DNA of 64,000 nt from Saprospiraceae bacterium (GTDB lineage: Bacteria; Bacteroidota; Bacteroidia; Chitinophagales; Saprospiraceae): assembly GCA_026982695.1 (NCBI GenBank), contig JALSGS010000006.1:52534-116533 (forward strand), in the 5' to 3' direction. The notes beneath the pieces are model-generated. The model was not told the origin of the DNA, did no database searches, and saw only the letters and a list, made by a program, of their open reading frames with translations. This document shows positions 26,644 through 35,560 of the stretch, piece after piece. Each line of letters begins with the position of its first letter. Position 1 is the first letter of the stretch. The translations under genes were made by a program, and so were the position numbers.

Positions 26644-26988
26644 AGTGCCGTGAACGGAAGACTCAGATATGGCTTTTGGCTCTATTGTGCCATTCAGTTG
26701 GGTGAATACACAATGTGGGCCAATGCAACTCTATAATCTGAAAATTGTTATGGATGACGACAACAGTTGGTGCTGACTTTTTGACAAGTAGTCCTGTTCC
26801 TGATGTGCAAAAAGTCAAAGAGTAGGGCGAGAGTAATCTTTAGCTATAGCGCTTTGAATATGAAGGGCGGCCTGTGTCCAGAAAGTTTTGACAAAAAGGT
26901 AGCCCATAAGCTATGCGTCAAATTGCAATTGCACTTACCTTTGCCACAAAACTCATAATTGTTGAACCAAAAATCAAAAAGTTATTAA
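26644..26988. other. Intergenic region between aroB and phoH
   Basis: About 345 bases between divergent genes. Apart from -7 boxes at both ends I see no gene, RNA gene or strong hairpin. Confidence 0.5.
26936..26943 (+). promoter_or_regulatory. -7 box (TACCTTTG) of phoH
   Basis: Exact TAnnTTTG, 58 bases before the phoH start. The nearest TTG upstream is only 10 bases away, so the -33 element is unclear. Confidence 0.5.
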
Positions 26989-26989
26989 G

Positions 26990-26995
26990 AGGAGG
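26990..26995 (+). promoter_or_regulatory. Strong Shine-Dalgarno site deciding the phoH TTG start
   Basis: AGGAGG six bases before the TTG at 27002. Such sites are uncommon in Bacteroidota, where the 16S rRNA tail is usually hidden. Confidence 0.7.
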
Positions 26996-27001
26996 TCCAA
27001 T

Positions 27002-28012
27002 TTGAGTGAGATCATTCTGACCATCGAGGGCGTGGATCCCCTAGCACTGTATGGGGAACAAAACATCAAGCTGAACCTATTACGCCGCGCTTTTCCCGAA
27101 ATTTCCATTATGGCCCGAGGCAATACCATTAAGCTCATCGGGGAGAAAAAATTCACACAGAAGGCCAAGGCCAAGGTCGAGACAATGGTGCGCATGCTGC
27201 GCGAGGACAAGGAGCTCAGCGTGCAAATCGTCGAAGACCTACTCAACGGCGGCCATCCCTACCTATCGCGCTTGAGCAATGGAGCGCACAACCTCACCTT
27301 GGTGCATGGTCGTGGTGGAAAAGCCATCAAGGCCAAGACCGTTAATCAGCAGAAGTTAATTCGCGCCTCAGAGGAGAACGACGTTGTATTTGCCATCGGC
27401 CCAGCAGGTACGGGCAAAACCTATACGGCTGTCGCATTAGCCGTGCGAGCACTGAAAAGCCGGCTAGTCCAGAAGATCATCCTGACGCGCCCTGCTGTAG
27501 AGGCTGGTGAGAGTTTGGGTTTTTTGCCAGGCGATCTTAAAGAGAAAGTAGACCCCTATTTGCGCCCGCTCTACGATGCACTCGATGACATGCTGCCCGC
27601 CGAGAAGCTCAATTACTTCATGGCCAATCGCGTCATCGAAATTGCACCTTTAGCCTTTATGCGCGGTCGCACGCTTGACAATGCCTTTATCATTCTAGAT
27701 GAGGCGCAAAATGCTACTACCCTGCAACTCAAAATGTTCTTGACGCGGCTGGGCCCTTCCGCTAAATGCATCATTACGGGTGACTTGTCGCAAGTGGACC
27801 TGCCCTTCCATCAAAAATCGGGCTTGCGCCATGCCATCGGGTTGCTGGAGCATCTGCAAGGCGTTGGCGTGGTCAACCTGACAGCTGAAGACGTAGTGCG
27901 ACACCGCTTGGTCAAGGAGATCATTCACGCCTACGAACGCGACGACGAAGTGCGCCGCGCCCAGCGCAATGTCCGCAAGCAGGCTCAAACAGCAAGCGGC
28001 GAAGAAGAGTAG
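27002..28012 (+). CDS. phoH: PhoH-like ATPase
   Basis: 336 residues. An N-terminal KH-like region (about 1-100) precedes a P-loop ATPase: Walker A GPAGTGKT at 133-140 and Walker B FIILDE at 229-234, followed by AQNATTLQLKMFLTRLG and ITGDLSQVDLP. This is the YbeZ/PhoH group, linked to RNA metabolism and ribosome maturation together with YbeY. The start is TTG: family proteins begin near here, no ATG is available, and an ideal AGGAGG lies six bases upstream. A strong terminator follows 22 bases after the stop. Confidence 0.92.
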   Translation: MSEIILTIEGVDPLALYGEQNIKLNLLRRAFPEISIMARGNTIKLIGEKKFTQKAKAKVETMVRMLREDKELSVQIVEDLLNGGHPYLSRLSNGAHNLTLVHGRGGKAIKAKTVNQQKLIRASEENDVVFAIGPAGTGKTYTAVALAVRALKSRLVQKIILTRPAVEAGESLGFLPGDLKEKVDPYLRPLYDALDDMLPAEKLNYFMANRVIEIAPLAFMRGRTLDNAFIILDEAQNATTLQLKMFLTRLGPSAKCIITGDLSQVDLPFHQKSGLRHAIGLLEHLQGVGVVNLTAEDVVRHRLVKEIIHAYERDDEVRRAQRNVRKQAQTASGEEE

Positions 28013-28034
28013 ATCTGAAACGATGTGAAAACAG

Positions 28035-28072
28035 AAAAGATGGCCGACAGAAGATTCTGTCGGCCATCTTTT
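28035..28072. terminator. Bidirectional terminator between phoH and susD
   Basis: Perfect 16-base stem (28035-28050 with 28057-28072) with a 6-base loop; T-rich on both strands. Serves both convergent genes. Confidence 0.92.
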
Positions 28073-28094
28073 CTTTATCTCAGCCTACATTGCA

Positions 28095-29498
28095 CTAGTA
28101 ACCCGGATTCTGTACCATATTGCGGTTAGCATCGATCTCTGCTTGCGGTATCGGCAAGATGAAGCGGTCGTTGGGATAGGGGATTTCGCAGATTACAGAG
28201 GTGCAATCGTTGCGATAGACGCCTCGCTTTTTGCGCATCAGCTCCCATAATCGATGCCCTTCGAACATCAACTCAATGCGCTTTTCGCGTTCGATGTCAT
28301 CGAGTAGCTGTTGCCCTGAAGAAGTGATGGGCGTTGCGTTGGGGTTGGCGCGCAAGCGAATGACATTCACGTCGGCACGAGCACCATCTTCATCGCCAAG
28401 CATGGCGCGTGCTTCTGCCCGAATCAGATATATTTCCGAGAGGCGTACTACAGGAATGTCATCGTCACCAATGACACTAGGAAACTTATCTACGCGCAGG
28501 TCACCGAATAGCCCTCCCGGTCCAGTATTCTTAAACAACTGGATACGCACATCGCTTGAGTCGATGAGGTTGACCAAATCTAAGGCGGGGAGGTAGTCGC
28601 CGTATCCTTCGACGATATACATGCGCCCTAAAGCGTTTGAACCGTTGTTGTCAATGTCGTCAAATGCAATGCTAAAGATGCCATCGGGCGGAGTACCTGA
28701 GCGCCAGGCATCTACATACGCCTCGGTTGGCGTAAGTGAAACAACGCCGCTCTCGATCACTTGCGTGGCCATATTGGCAGCATTTTGCCAGTCGCTCATG
28801 TACAGATACACGCGTGCCAAGATGGCCTGTGCAGCTATTTTGTTCATTCGATTGGCGTCAAACTCATCACTCATTAATCTGATGGCTTCATCTAAGTCGG
28901 CCAATATGTTGTCATAAACTTCCCTAACACTCATACGTGCAGGCTCTGCATTTTGGTCAAATTCTTTGACATATGGGATGCCCAGGTGGCTGTTGTCGTC
29001 TGTGTATCCGTAGTGTTGTGCGTAAATACGTACCAGGTCGAAATGCGATAAGGCTCGCAAGGCCAATGCTTCGCCTACAATCTGATTTTTTCGCGTTTCA
29101 GCAGTAGGTGGCACTGCAATATTGGCATTGATTACCGTGTTGGCACGGTTGATGGCCTCGTATACCTCGGTCCAGATTTCTTCGGGAATGAAATCGAGGG
29201 CGTTGCCGTTATATTCAGCCCATTCTTTGGCACGGTTAGCACTGGCGTTTTGTTTTACATCATCCGACATGACATCGGGCACGAGGATAAAGTAACGACC
29301 ATAATAATCGCTGTTTTGATATTGATCATACACTCCACGTAAGAGTACGTCGAGATCATCTAGGGTTTTAGTGGCTTCTTCAACAGCTAATGACTCGTAA
29401 GGTTTAAGGTCGAGAAAATCCTTGCCACATGAGTTGGTCAGAAGGAACACTATGGGTAGCAAGGCATATCGAGATAATGTGAAGATGTATCGCATCAT
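28095..29498 (-). CDS. susD: SusD/RagB family outer-membrane lipoprotein
   Basis: 467 residues from 29498 (MMRYIF; the next Met is equally possible). Lipobox TNSC places it on the outer membrane surface. SusD features: CGKDFLDLKPYESL, TPR helices such as EEIWTEVYEAINRANTVI and VGEALALRALSHFDLVRIYAQHYG, and the C-terminal RLSEIYLIRAEARAML and EKRIELMFEGHRLWELMRKK. It captures a glycan or peptide nutrient for its SusC partner, encoded 37 bases upstream. The substrate is unknown: no glycoside hydrolase lies nearby. Confidence 0.94.
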   Translation of the reverse strand: MMRYIFTLSRYALLPIVFLLTNSCGKDFLDLKPYESLAVEEATKTLDDLDVLLRGVYDQYQNSDYYGRYFILVPDVMSDDVKQNASANRAKEWAEYNGNALDFIPEEIWTEVYEAINRANTVINANIAVPPTAETRKNQIVGEALALRALSHFDLVRIYAQHYGYTDDNSHLGIPYVKEFDQNAEPARMSVREVYDNILADLDEAIRLMSDEFDANRMNKIAAQAILARVYLYMSDWQNAANMATQVIESGVVSLTPTEAYVDAWRSGTPPDGIFSIAFDDIDNNGSNALGRMYIVEGYGDYLPALDLVNLIDSSDVRIQLFKNTGPGGLFGDLRVDKFPSVIGDDDIPVVRLSEIYLIRAEARAMLGDEDGARADVNVIRLRANPNATPITSSGQQLLDDIEREKRIELMFEGHRLWELMRKKRGVYRNDCTSVICEIPYPNDRFILPIPQAEIDANRNMVQNPGY

Positions 29499-29535
29499 GA
29501 TTGATAGTTGTTTTTGTGAAACAGTGTGATAGTGG

Positions 29536-32500
29536 TCAGAAACCGAGATCGAGCCCAAAACTGATAGTCTTCATGTTGGGCACAGGTGAATTGACAATGC
29601 CACTGAAGTTTGTTTCGGGGTCGAGATACAGGTCCTTTTCACGTGTCCAAGTCCACAAGTTGGTTCCGCGTAGGTAAACTCTTGCTGAGCGAACCCCCCC
29701 AATGTGTGCTAACATATCTTGAGATAGGCGCCAAGCGATGGTAAGGTTGCGCAAACGGATATGTGTGCCATCGTGAAGCCAGCGCGTAGAGCCGCGTTGG
29801 TTCGATCCGCTGGTATTGCCCCATGCAAACTTGGGCACATCTGTCATGTCGCCAGGTTGGCGCCAGCGCCTCAGTACTAGATTGGTTTGGCTACGTGGTG
29901 TAAATCGGCCATCGCCTTGTATTACCCAGGCTGTAGCGTCGTAGATCCAATTGTCCCAACTCGTGGTGAATTGTGCATCGATGCTCAATCCCTTCCAATT
30001 AAAGTTGGTGTTGAAGCCACCGAAGAATTTGGGAGTAGCTGTTTGACCGGTAAAGAAACGTTGAGCCTCTGCAATGTTACTGGTTGTCTCCGTACGTGTA
30101 GAATCGGTATACCACAAAGGTGCGCCCGTATCGGGGTCTACGCCAGCCCAATCGAACAGATAATACGATTCATAGTCCCGCCCTTCTTCTCGACGCTTTG
30201 AATCGTGGGTGTCGGCCGTGAATGGCTTATCGAGGCGGGTAATGCGATTTTTGAGAAAGGTAATATTGCCTCCTATACTCCAACGCAAACCAGGCCGGTC
30301 AACAATGCTGTAATCAAGGGTCAGCTCTACTCCTTGATTGCGCATTGAGCCGAAGTTTTTGGTAATGCTACGGAAGCCCGTGGTGCGCGACACAGGTACG
30401 TTAAGCAGCAGGTCGTCGGAAAGGCGGTTGAAGTATTCGACCGTACCGCTCAAACTGTTGAGGATTGTGAAGTCCAATCCGATATTGTAACTTTTCGACT
30501 TTTCCCACGTCAGATCGGAGTTGCCGATTTGAGTAGGTGCTCCCCCAGGTTGACTTAAGTAATCGATACCCGAGTATGAAATAGTGCGAAGGTGGACGTA
30601 GTTGCCAATGCCGGCATTACCTGAAACGCCATAGCTGGCGCGCAATTTGAGTGCAGTGATCAACTCACTGTCTGACAGAAAAGACTCTTGATCCACACGC
30701 CAGGATGCACCAATCGACCAGAAGGTGCCGTAACGATTATTGATTCCGAAGCGTGAAGAACCGTCGCGCCGCACCGATGCAGAGAGGTAGTATTTGTAGT
30801 CATAATTGTAATTGGCGCGGAAAAACATCGACTCAAAGGCATACTCCGATAGTGAACTGAAAGTTTCTTGTGGGCTCGAAGCACTGGCTAGCAAACGCAA
30901 CTGGGGGCTGGGAAAGTTTTGACCGTAGGCGTACACTGTGCGCATGCTCGTTTTGGTAGCTTCATAACCTGCTAATAGATCGTAGTGGTGTTTGCCCCCA
31001 AGGGCAAATTCGTATCTCAATGTCTGTGTACCAATCCAAGTAAGAATGTTGCGCTGCGTTTCTGTAGCTAGCCCACCCACATTTCGACCATCGCCATAAC
31101 GCGGATTGCGGTAGTAAAATTCTTGATAATTGATAAAGTCGAAACTCCAGGCCGACTTAAAGGCCAAGTTTTTCAGTAGCTCGTAAGAAGCGCTAATGTT
31201 ATCCATGATCCGCCATTGTGTCCAGGTCTGTTCATCGTCGCCACTGAGACTTCCTACTGGATTGTTAGCTCCCATAATGGTGCGATGACCGGCGTAAAAG
31301 TTACCTTCTGCATCGTAAATGGGTACAGTGGGTGGCAACAAGTAGCTGTTATACATAGGGTTGGCCCACCGAGTGGCATCGTTCATGCCGTGTTGTTGCG
31401 TGCGAGATAGGTTGAAATTATTGGTAATAGTTAATCGGTCAGATGGCGAAATGTCTGCGTTGAGGCGCGAAGAATAGCGCTCCAAGTCGGAATAAATAAT
31501 AGGAGCTTGTTGGTAGAAGTAACTTCCCGATGCGTAGTATCTCATTAAATCATTACCGCCGCTCACACTCATATCTATACTTTGAGTAGCACCTATTCGA
31601 GAGATCTCGTCTACCCATCGGGTGTCTACCCGAACTTCACCCAATGTCCAACCTCCTTGACCATCGGGTGTAATATCTACAGCTGGTAATCCCGTGATGG
31701 GGTCGGGAAAGTCGTTGTTGAACAGCTGAATGGCTTCTTCTACTGTACGGCCACGATTGACATATCCCTCAATATATAGGTCGGCATATTCCAATGCACT
31801 CAGACCGCGAAGCCGCTTGCTCTTAGGAATGGCCCAATCGTTGAAGCCGTACATCGTGCGCACATCGATCTTTGGCTTTCCCGCCTTGCCACTTTTGGTA
31901 GTGATGAGAATGACGCCATTGGCACCACGCGATCCGTAAATGGCCGTAGCTGCAGCATCTTTTAGCACTGAAACTGATTCAATGTCATTGGGATTGAGAG
32001 AAGCTAGTGGGTTACTCGTCTCGGCATTCACTGTCAGGTTGCCAGAAACGACGGGAACCCCATCAATAACATATAAAGGCTCACTGGAAGCACTGATAGA
32101 TCCCTGCCCTCTAATCCGGATTGATACATTGGCGCCAGGTTGACCGTTGCCCATAACTGCTTGCAAACCTGCAATGTTGCCTTGGAGGGTTTGCTCAAAC
32201 GAACTGAAAGGTACTTGCTCAAGCTTTTCAGCACGTATTTGTGTCACTGCACCGGTGAGTGCCTCTTTACGAGCAGTACCATAGCCTACATCCACTACTA
32301 CAACCTCTGATAACGCTTCTGAAGCAAATTGCAATATTACCTCTATCTCTTTATTCTGTGGAGATATTTCTATTTCTCGCGTCTCATAACCCGTGTAGCT
32401 TATTACCAGCGTCCCTCTGTCTGTGGGTACTTCGAGCGTGAATGTGCCATCAAGATCGGTCACAGTACCTAGTTGTGTGCCTTTTAAGAGCACAGTAGCG

Positions 32501-32622
32501 CCAATGAGTGGCTCGCCATCAGTACTCGTTACTTTGCCATGTACAGTGAATTGGGCGAGTGCCCAACTGCTACAAAGCAGTAGGTACATTAGCAAGGGTA
32601 CTTTGTACAGTACTCTTTTCAT
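29536..32622 (-). CDS. susC: SusC/RagA family TonB-dependent transporter
   Basis: 1028 residues from the ATG at 32622. Signal peptide ending in ALAQ, then a carboxypeptidase-regulatory-like domain (about 23-105: VHGKVTSTDGEPLIGATVLLKG), the SusC signature VDVGYGTARKEALTGAVTQI, a plug domain (IRIRGQGSISASSEPLYVIDGVPV, ATAIYGSRGANGVILITTKSG) and a 22-strand-type barrel ending in FGLDLGF. It imports the nutrient held by SusD across the outer membrane. No sigma/anti-sigma pair adjoins it, so control is not evident. Confidence 0.95.
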   Translation of the reverse strand: MKRVLYKVPLLMYLLLCSSWALAQFTVHGKVTSTDGEPLIGATVLLKGTQLGTVTDLDGTFTLEVPTDRGTLVISYTGYETREIEISPQNKEIEVILQFASEALSEVVVVDVGYGTARKEALTGAVTQIRAEKLEQVPFSSFEQTLQGNIAGLQAVMGNGQPGANVSIRIRGQGSISASSEPLYVIDGVPVVSGNLTVNAETSNPLASLNPNDIESVSVLKDAAATAIYGSRGANGVILITTKSGKAGKPKIDVRTMYGFNDWAIPKSKRLRGLSALEYADLYIEGYVNRGRTVEEAIQLFNNDFPDPITGLPAVDITPDGQGGWTLGEVRVDTRWVDEISRIGATQSIDMSVSGGNDLMRYYASGSYFYQQAPIIYSDLERYSSRLNADISPSDRLTITNNFNLSRTQQHGMNDATRWANPMYNSYLLPPTVPIYDAEGNFYAGHRTIMGANNPVGSLSGDDEQTWTQWRIMDNISASYELLKNLAFKSAWSFDFINYQEFYYRNPRYGDGRNVGGLATETQRNILTWIGTQTLRYEFALGGKHHYDLLAGYEATKTSMRTVYAYGQNFPSPQLRLLASASSPQETFSSLSEYAFESMFFRANYNYDYKYYLSASVRRDGSSRFGINNRYGTFWSIGASWRVDQESFLSDSELITALKLRASYGVSGNAGIGNYVHLRTISYSGIDYLSQPGGAPTQIGNSDLTWEKSKSYNIGLDFTILNSLSGTVEYFNRLSDDLLLNVPVSRTTGFRSITKNFGSMRNQGVELTLDYSIVDRPGLRWSIGGNITFLKNRITRLDKPFTADTHDSKRREEGRDYESYYLFDWAGVDPDTGAPLWYTDSTRTETTSNIAEAQRFFTGQTATPKFFGGFNTNFNWKGLSIDAQFTTSWDNWIYDATAWVIQGDGRFTPRSQTNLVLRRWRQPGDMTDVPKFAWGNTSGSNQRGSTRWLHDGTHIRLRNLTIAWRLSQDMLAHIGGVRSARVYLRGTNLWTWTREKDLYLDPETNFSGIVNSPVPNMKTISFGLDLGF

Positions 32623-32991
32623 GTGTGTACAGTTTTTGTTTAAAGAAAATGGGCTGATATCAAAGCCAATATTGTACTGCGCTTGTGGCAAGCACAAAAC
32701 ACATTCTCTACCCTTGGCAAGTAGCTATGTGCAGGTGCTTCAGACTTAGTTTAATGTGACCCGACTGTATCAATCTATTTGCTAAAAAGCAAAAGACAAA
32801 GATTGGTTGTTAAGTTGTTCATGAGGCTTTAGTCGGTGAGATGGTACATCAATATAAGTAATGACCCTTCGAAAGGCACCGCGCTAATATAAGGGTTTAT
32901 TTGTAATGAGCATGCCCCCTTCCAACTTTTGCTGCTTAAAAGGCGAAAGATTTTTCAGCTGAAGAGGTGTAGGGATTATTCATCGAGTTTT
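32623..32991. other. Intergenic region between susC and the blaI-like gene
   Basis: About 370 bases upstream of two divergent genes. AT-rich in places. I see no gene, and no convincing TAnnTTTG box for susC. The right-hand end leads into the operator cluster at 32992. Confidence 0.5.
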
Positions 32992-33007
32992 TACGAAAAA
33001 AATCGTA
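32992..33007. promoter_or_regulatory. Operator-like palindrome 1 (TACGAA-N4-ATCGTA)
   Basis: 6-4-6 inverted repeat with one mismatch to TACGAA-N4-TTCGTA. First of three similar sites before the blaI-like gene. Confidence 0.6.
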
Positions 33008-33015
33008 GATGTGTA

Positions 33016-33046
33016 TTGATTGTACGAAGCTATTCGTATATATTTG
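33016..33046 (+). promoter_or_regulatory. Promoter of the blaI/blaR1-like pair
   Basis: TTG at 33016-33018 and TATATTTG at 33039-33046 with a 20-base gap, a full match to the Bacteroidota pattern. Palindrome 2 fills the spacer. Confidence 0.72.
33023..33038. promoter_or_regulatory. Operator-like palindrome 2 (TACGAA-GCTA-TTCGTA)
   Basis: Perfect 6-4-6 inverted repeat lying exactly between the two promoter boxes, where a bound repressor would block RNA polymerase. Confidence 0.75.
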
Positions 33047-33049
33047 CGG

Positions 33050-33065
33050 TATGAATCTTTTCGTA
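33050..33065. promoter_or_regulatory. Operator-like palindrome 3 (TATGAA-N4-TTCGTA)
   Basis: Same 6-4-6 layout with one mismatch, near the expected transcription start and 16 bases before the ATG at 33082. Confidence 0.6.
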
Positions 33066-33081
33066 AAACAAAAAATAGTGT

Positions 33082-33471
33082 ATGGGCAAACGAGTCAAGC
33101 CAACGGAATCGGAGCTGGAGATCCTCCAGATATTATGGGAGCATGGGCCGAGTACGGTACGGCAGGTCAATGAGCGACTCAACGAGCTGCGCGAGGTAGG
33201 ATACACTACTACACTCAAGCTCATGCAGATCATGGCCGAGAAGGGGTTGGTGGATCGCGATACGACGCAGCGCACACATGTGTATCGGGCGGCGGTGAGT
33301 GAGGAGGAGACACAACAGGCATTGTTGCGGCGCTTCATGGATTTGGCATTTCGGGGGTCAGCCACGCGCCTGGTGATGCAGTTGTTGGGCGGGGGGCAGA
33401 CCACGCCGGAGGAATTGCGCGCCATCAAGGAGCTAATCGAGCGTGCGGAGCGCGCGCAAAAGGACCAATAG
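33082..33471 (+). CDS. BlaI/MecI/CopY family repressor
   Basis: 129 residues. Winged-helix domain at about 5-75: PTESELEILQILWEHGPSTVRQVNERLNELREVGYTTTLKLMQIMAEKGLVDRD, a close match to BlaI/MecI. The rest is the helical dimer domain. Such repressors bind short dyads at their own promoter and are inactivated by cleavage through a BlaR1-type partner, which is encoded 45 bases downstream here. Three 6-4-6 palindromes at the promoter fit self-repression. The regulon is unknown; there is no beta-lactamase nearby. Confidence 0.93.
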   Translation: MGKRVKPTESELEILQILWEHGPSTVRQVNERLNELREVGYTTTLKLMQIMAEKGLVDRDTTQRTHVYRAAVSEEETQQALLRRFMDLAFRGSATRLVMQLLGGGQTTPEELRAIKELIERAERAQKDQ

Positions 33472-33516
33472 GATGGCGTTGTGCGCATCAAACGAAAAAA
33501 TGAGCTGACGTATCGT

Positions 33517-35475
33517 ATGGGAATTGCCATATGGCTGTTTGACAATGAGGCTTTGCTTCAGGCCTTGGGTTGGACGCTTTTGCACGTAGTGTGGCAGGGG
33601 GCTGTGGTGGCGCTACTACTGGCTGTCGTGCTGTGGTCTATACCCGTTCAGCACGCACAGCGTCGCTACCTGAGTGCAGTTATTGCATTGGCGTGCTTGT
33701 CTATAGGTGCGGCGATCACTTTTTGGATGCACTATTATGCCTTTGCGGAAAGTACGGCTTTGGTTGTGCAGCCCATAGCGACTTCCTGGAATTTGCAGGT
33801 CGTTTCAGAAGTGCATAGATCTCCCTTATGGACAAATTGGCGGGCTTGGCTTGAGCGACAATTGCCCTATTTGGCAGTAATGTGGCTCGTCGGATGTCTG
33901 CTTTTTGCGTTGCGGTTGTTTGGCGCACTTGGGTATTTATGGTGGTTGCGTCGTAGCGCATTGCCTATAGGTGTAGCGTGGCAGGCCTGTGTATCTGTGC
34001 TGGTAGCGCGTGCAGGGCTACGCAGAGCGGTGCAAGTGGCGCGTTCTGCTCAAGTGCAGATGCCAGTAGCTTTTGGTCTGCTCAAGCCCATTGTTCTTTT
34101 GCCAGCTGCGTGGTTCACGCAGCTTTCACCTAAGGCCCTCGAAGCCATTCTTTTACACGAGCTCATACACATTCGGCGCTATGATTTTGCCGTAAGGCTG
34201 CTTCAAGGAATGGTGGAAGCACTGTTTTATTATCATCCAGCTGTGTGGTGGATCAGTGCTGTGATCAGCAAAGAGCGCGAGTGTGCCTGCGATGATGCAG
34301 TGGTGGCAGTCTTAGGCGATCGAATGTGCTATGCGCGTGCACTCTTAAAGGCTGAAGAACTGGTAGCTGGCCAGCCAGCTTTGGCTTTGGGCCTGTATCA
34401 AGGAAGGTCTGGGCTACTGGTACGCATCCGGAGAATAATTGATCCAACCACAAAAAATCACAGAATTATGGAAAGAACTATGGCAATTTTCTTACTTGTA
34501 GTTGCTTTGATGTTGGGGGGCTATTGGGCGCGGTCGAGTTCTGAGCTTCCTATGACTGCTGAGCCAATTGGCGCACAGTGCGCTGTTGGGCTACACGATA
34601 CCGTGCCTGAGGGTGCGGTCACGCGCCTGCTCAAAGTAGAAGATGGGCGCTCTTTGGAAATTGAAATACAAGGAGATACTGTTAGCAAGGTAGTGGTGGA
34701 TGGCAAGGTGCTACCACCTGAATCTTTTGGACAGTACCGCGATGAAGCGGCACGCATGCGTCGGGAAATGGTGCAGCAACTGCCTTTTGTACGTGACACC
34801 ACTTTTGAGTTTTTTGCTGGAGGACAGCTCGTCAAGAAGGTAGATCGCTTGCTTGAAGACCGGCCGGATTCAGATACCTTGATCATTTTGGGTATTGAAA
34901 CATCTCCTCTGCTTCCAAATGGCGATGAGCCCATAGAGTGGGGTGATGCTTATGATTGGGAATGGCCTATTCAAGGGCCGTCCATGATGTGGCGCATGGA
35001 GCATTTAACACACCAGTTAGCACAGATGGAGAAAGAGCTGGAGCGCTTGTTTGATGGCGAAGAGCTACAGCGCCGTATCGAGGAGATAATGGAAAAGGCA
35101 CAACGCGGCTTGGAACACATACAGGAGGAGTGGCCCGAGTTGTCGTCTCAGTTTCGCGCTCTTGGCGAGACAGTAGAAGAGTGGAAGAATGCCAATGAGG
35201 CACCTCGAGAGGCGGAGATGGAGTTGTACCACGTGCTGCGTGCTCCTGTTGTCAGGCAGGGTAGTTTGCTAGAGGTGTTGGAGTACACCCTTCAGAAGGA
35301 TGGGCTCATTGAGCCAGGGCAGCCATGGTCGATCGAGATTTCTAATCGCAAGATGAAGGTAAATGGCAAGAAGATGACGCCAGGCATACACCACAAGTAC
35401 GTAACACTACTCAAGGCGCACTTTGCTATCGATCCTTCGGGTAAGTGGATGATCAGGTATGAAAGCAAACATTGA
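33517..35475 (+). CDS. BlaR1-like M56 membrane metallopeptidase
   Basis: 652 residues from the ATG at 33517. Membrane helices lie at about 18-42, 52-72, 117-143 and 325-345. The zinc motif is HELIH (H214, E215, H218) with E253/E255 in SKERECACDD, typical of M56. After the last helix comes a ~300-residue outer region with acidic and helical stretches (MEKELERLFDGEELQRRIEEIMEKAQRG) and no penicillin-binding domain, so the signal is not evidently a beta-lactam. It is probably the sensor that cleaves the BlaI-type repressor. A GTG at 33481 is an alternative start. Confidence 0.9.
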   Translation: MGIAIWLFDNEALLQALGWTLLHVVWQGAVVALLLAVVLWSIPVQHAQRRYLSAVIALACLSIGAAITFWMHYYAFAESTALVVQPIATSWNLQVVSEVHRSPLWTNWRAWLERQLPYLAVMWLVGCLLFALRLFGALGYLWWLRRSALPIGVAWQACVSVLVARAGLRRAVQVARSAQVQMPVAFGLLKPIVLLPAAWFTQLSPKALEAILLHELIHIRRYDFAVRLLQGMVEALFYYHPAVWWISAVISKERECACDDAVVAVLGDRMCYARALLKAEELVAGQPALALGLYQGRSGLLVRIRRIIDPTTKNHRIMERTMAIFLLVVALMLGGYWARSSSELPMTAEPIGAQCAVGLHDTVPEGAVTRLLKVEDGRSLEIEIQGDTVSKVVVDGKVLPPESFGQYRDEAARMRREMVQQLPFVRDTTFEFFAGGQLVKKVDRLLEDRPDSDTLIILGIETSPLLPNGDEPIEWGDAYDWEWPIQGPSMMWRMEHLTHQLAQMEKELERLFDGEELQRRIEEIMEKAQRGLEHIQEEWPELSSQFRALGETVEEWKNANEAPREAEMELYHVLRAPVVRQGSLLEVLEYTLQKDGLIEPGQPWSIEISNRKMKVNGKKMTPGIHHKYVTLLKAHFAIDPSGKWMIRYESKH

Positions 35476-35489
35476 GCTCGTAGTGGATG

Positions 35490-35502
35490 GCCTTTCGGCA
35501 AA
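35490..35502 (+). repeat. Dispersed 13-base motif GCCTTTCGGCAAA, copy 1
   Basis: Exact copy between the M56 gene and its convergent neighbour. Confidence 0.7.
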
Positions 35503-35504
35503 AG

Positions 35505-35539
35505 CACACGGGCAACCCCTTCAAAGGGCTGCCCGTGTG
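35505..35539 (-). terminator. Terminator between the M56 gene and the M1 aminopeptidase gene
   Basis: Perfect 10-base stem CACACGGGCA / TGCCCGTGTG (35505-35514 with 35530-35539). On the minus strand a short TTTT follows, so it fits the aminopeptidase transcript best. Confidence 0.7.
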
Positions 35540-35560
35540 GCGTAACACTTTGGTGCAGAC

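Noticed and set aside
28095..32622. Full polysaccharide utilisation locus around susCD
   Set aside because: No glycoside hydrolase, sulfatase or sigma/anti-sigma regulator adjoins the pair in this window.
33082..35475. Beta-lactam resistance operon
   Set aside because: The regulator pair resembles BlaI/BlaR1, but there is no beta-lactamase gene and the sensor lacks a penicillin-binding domain.
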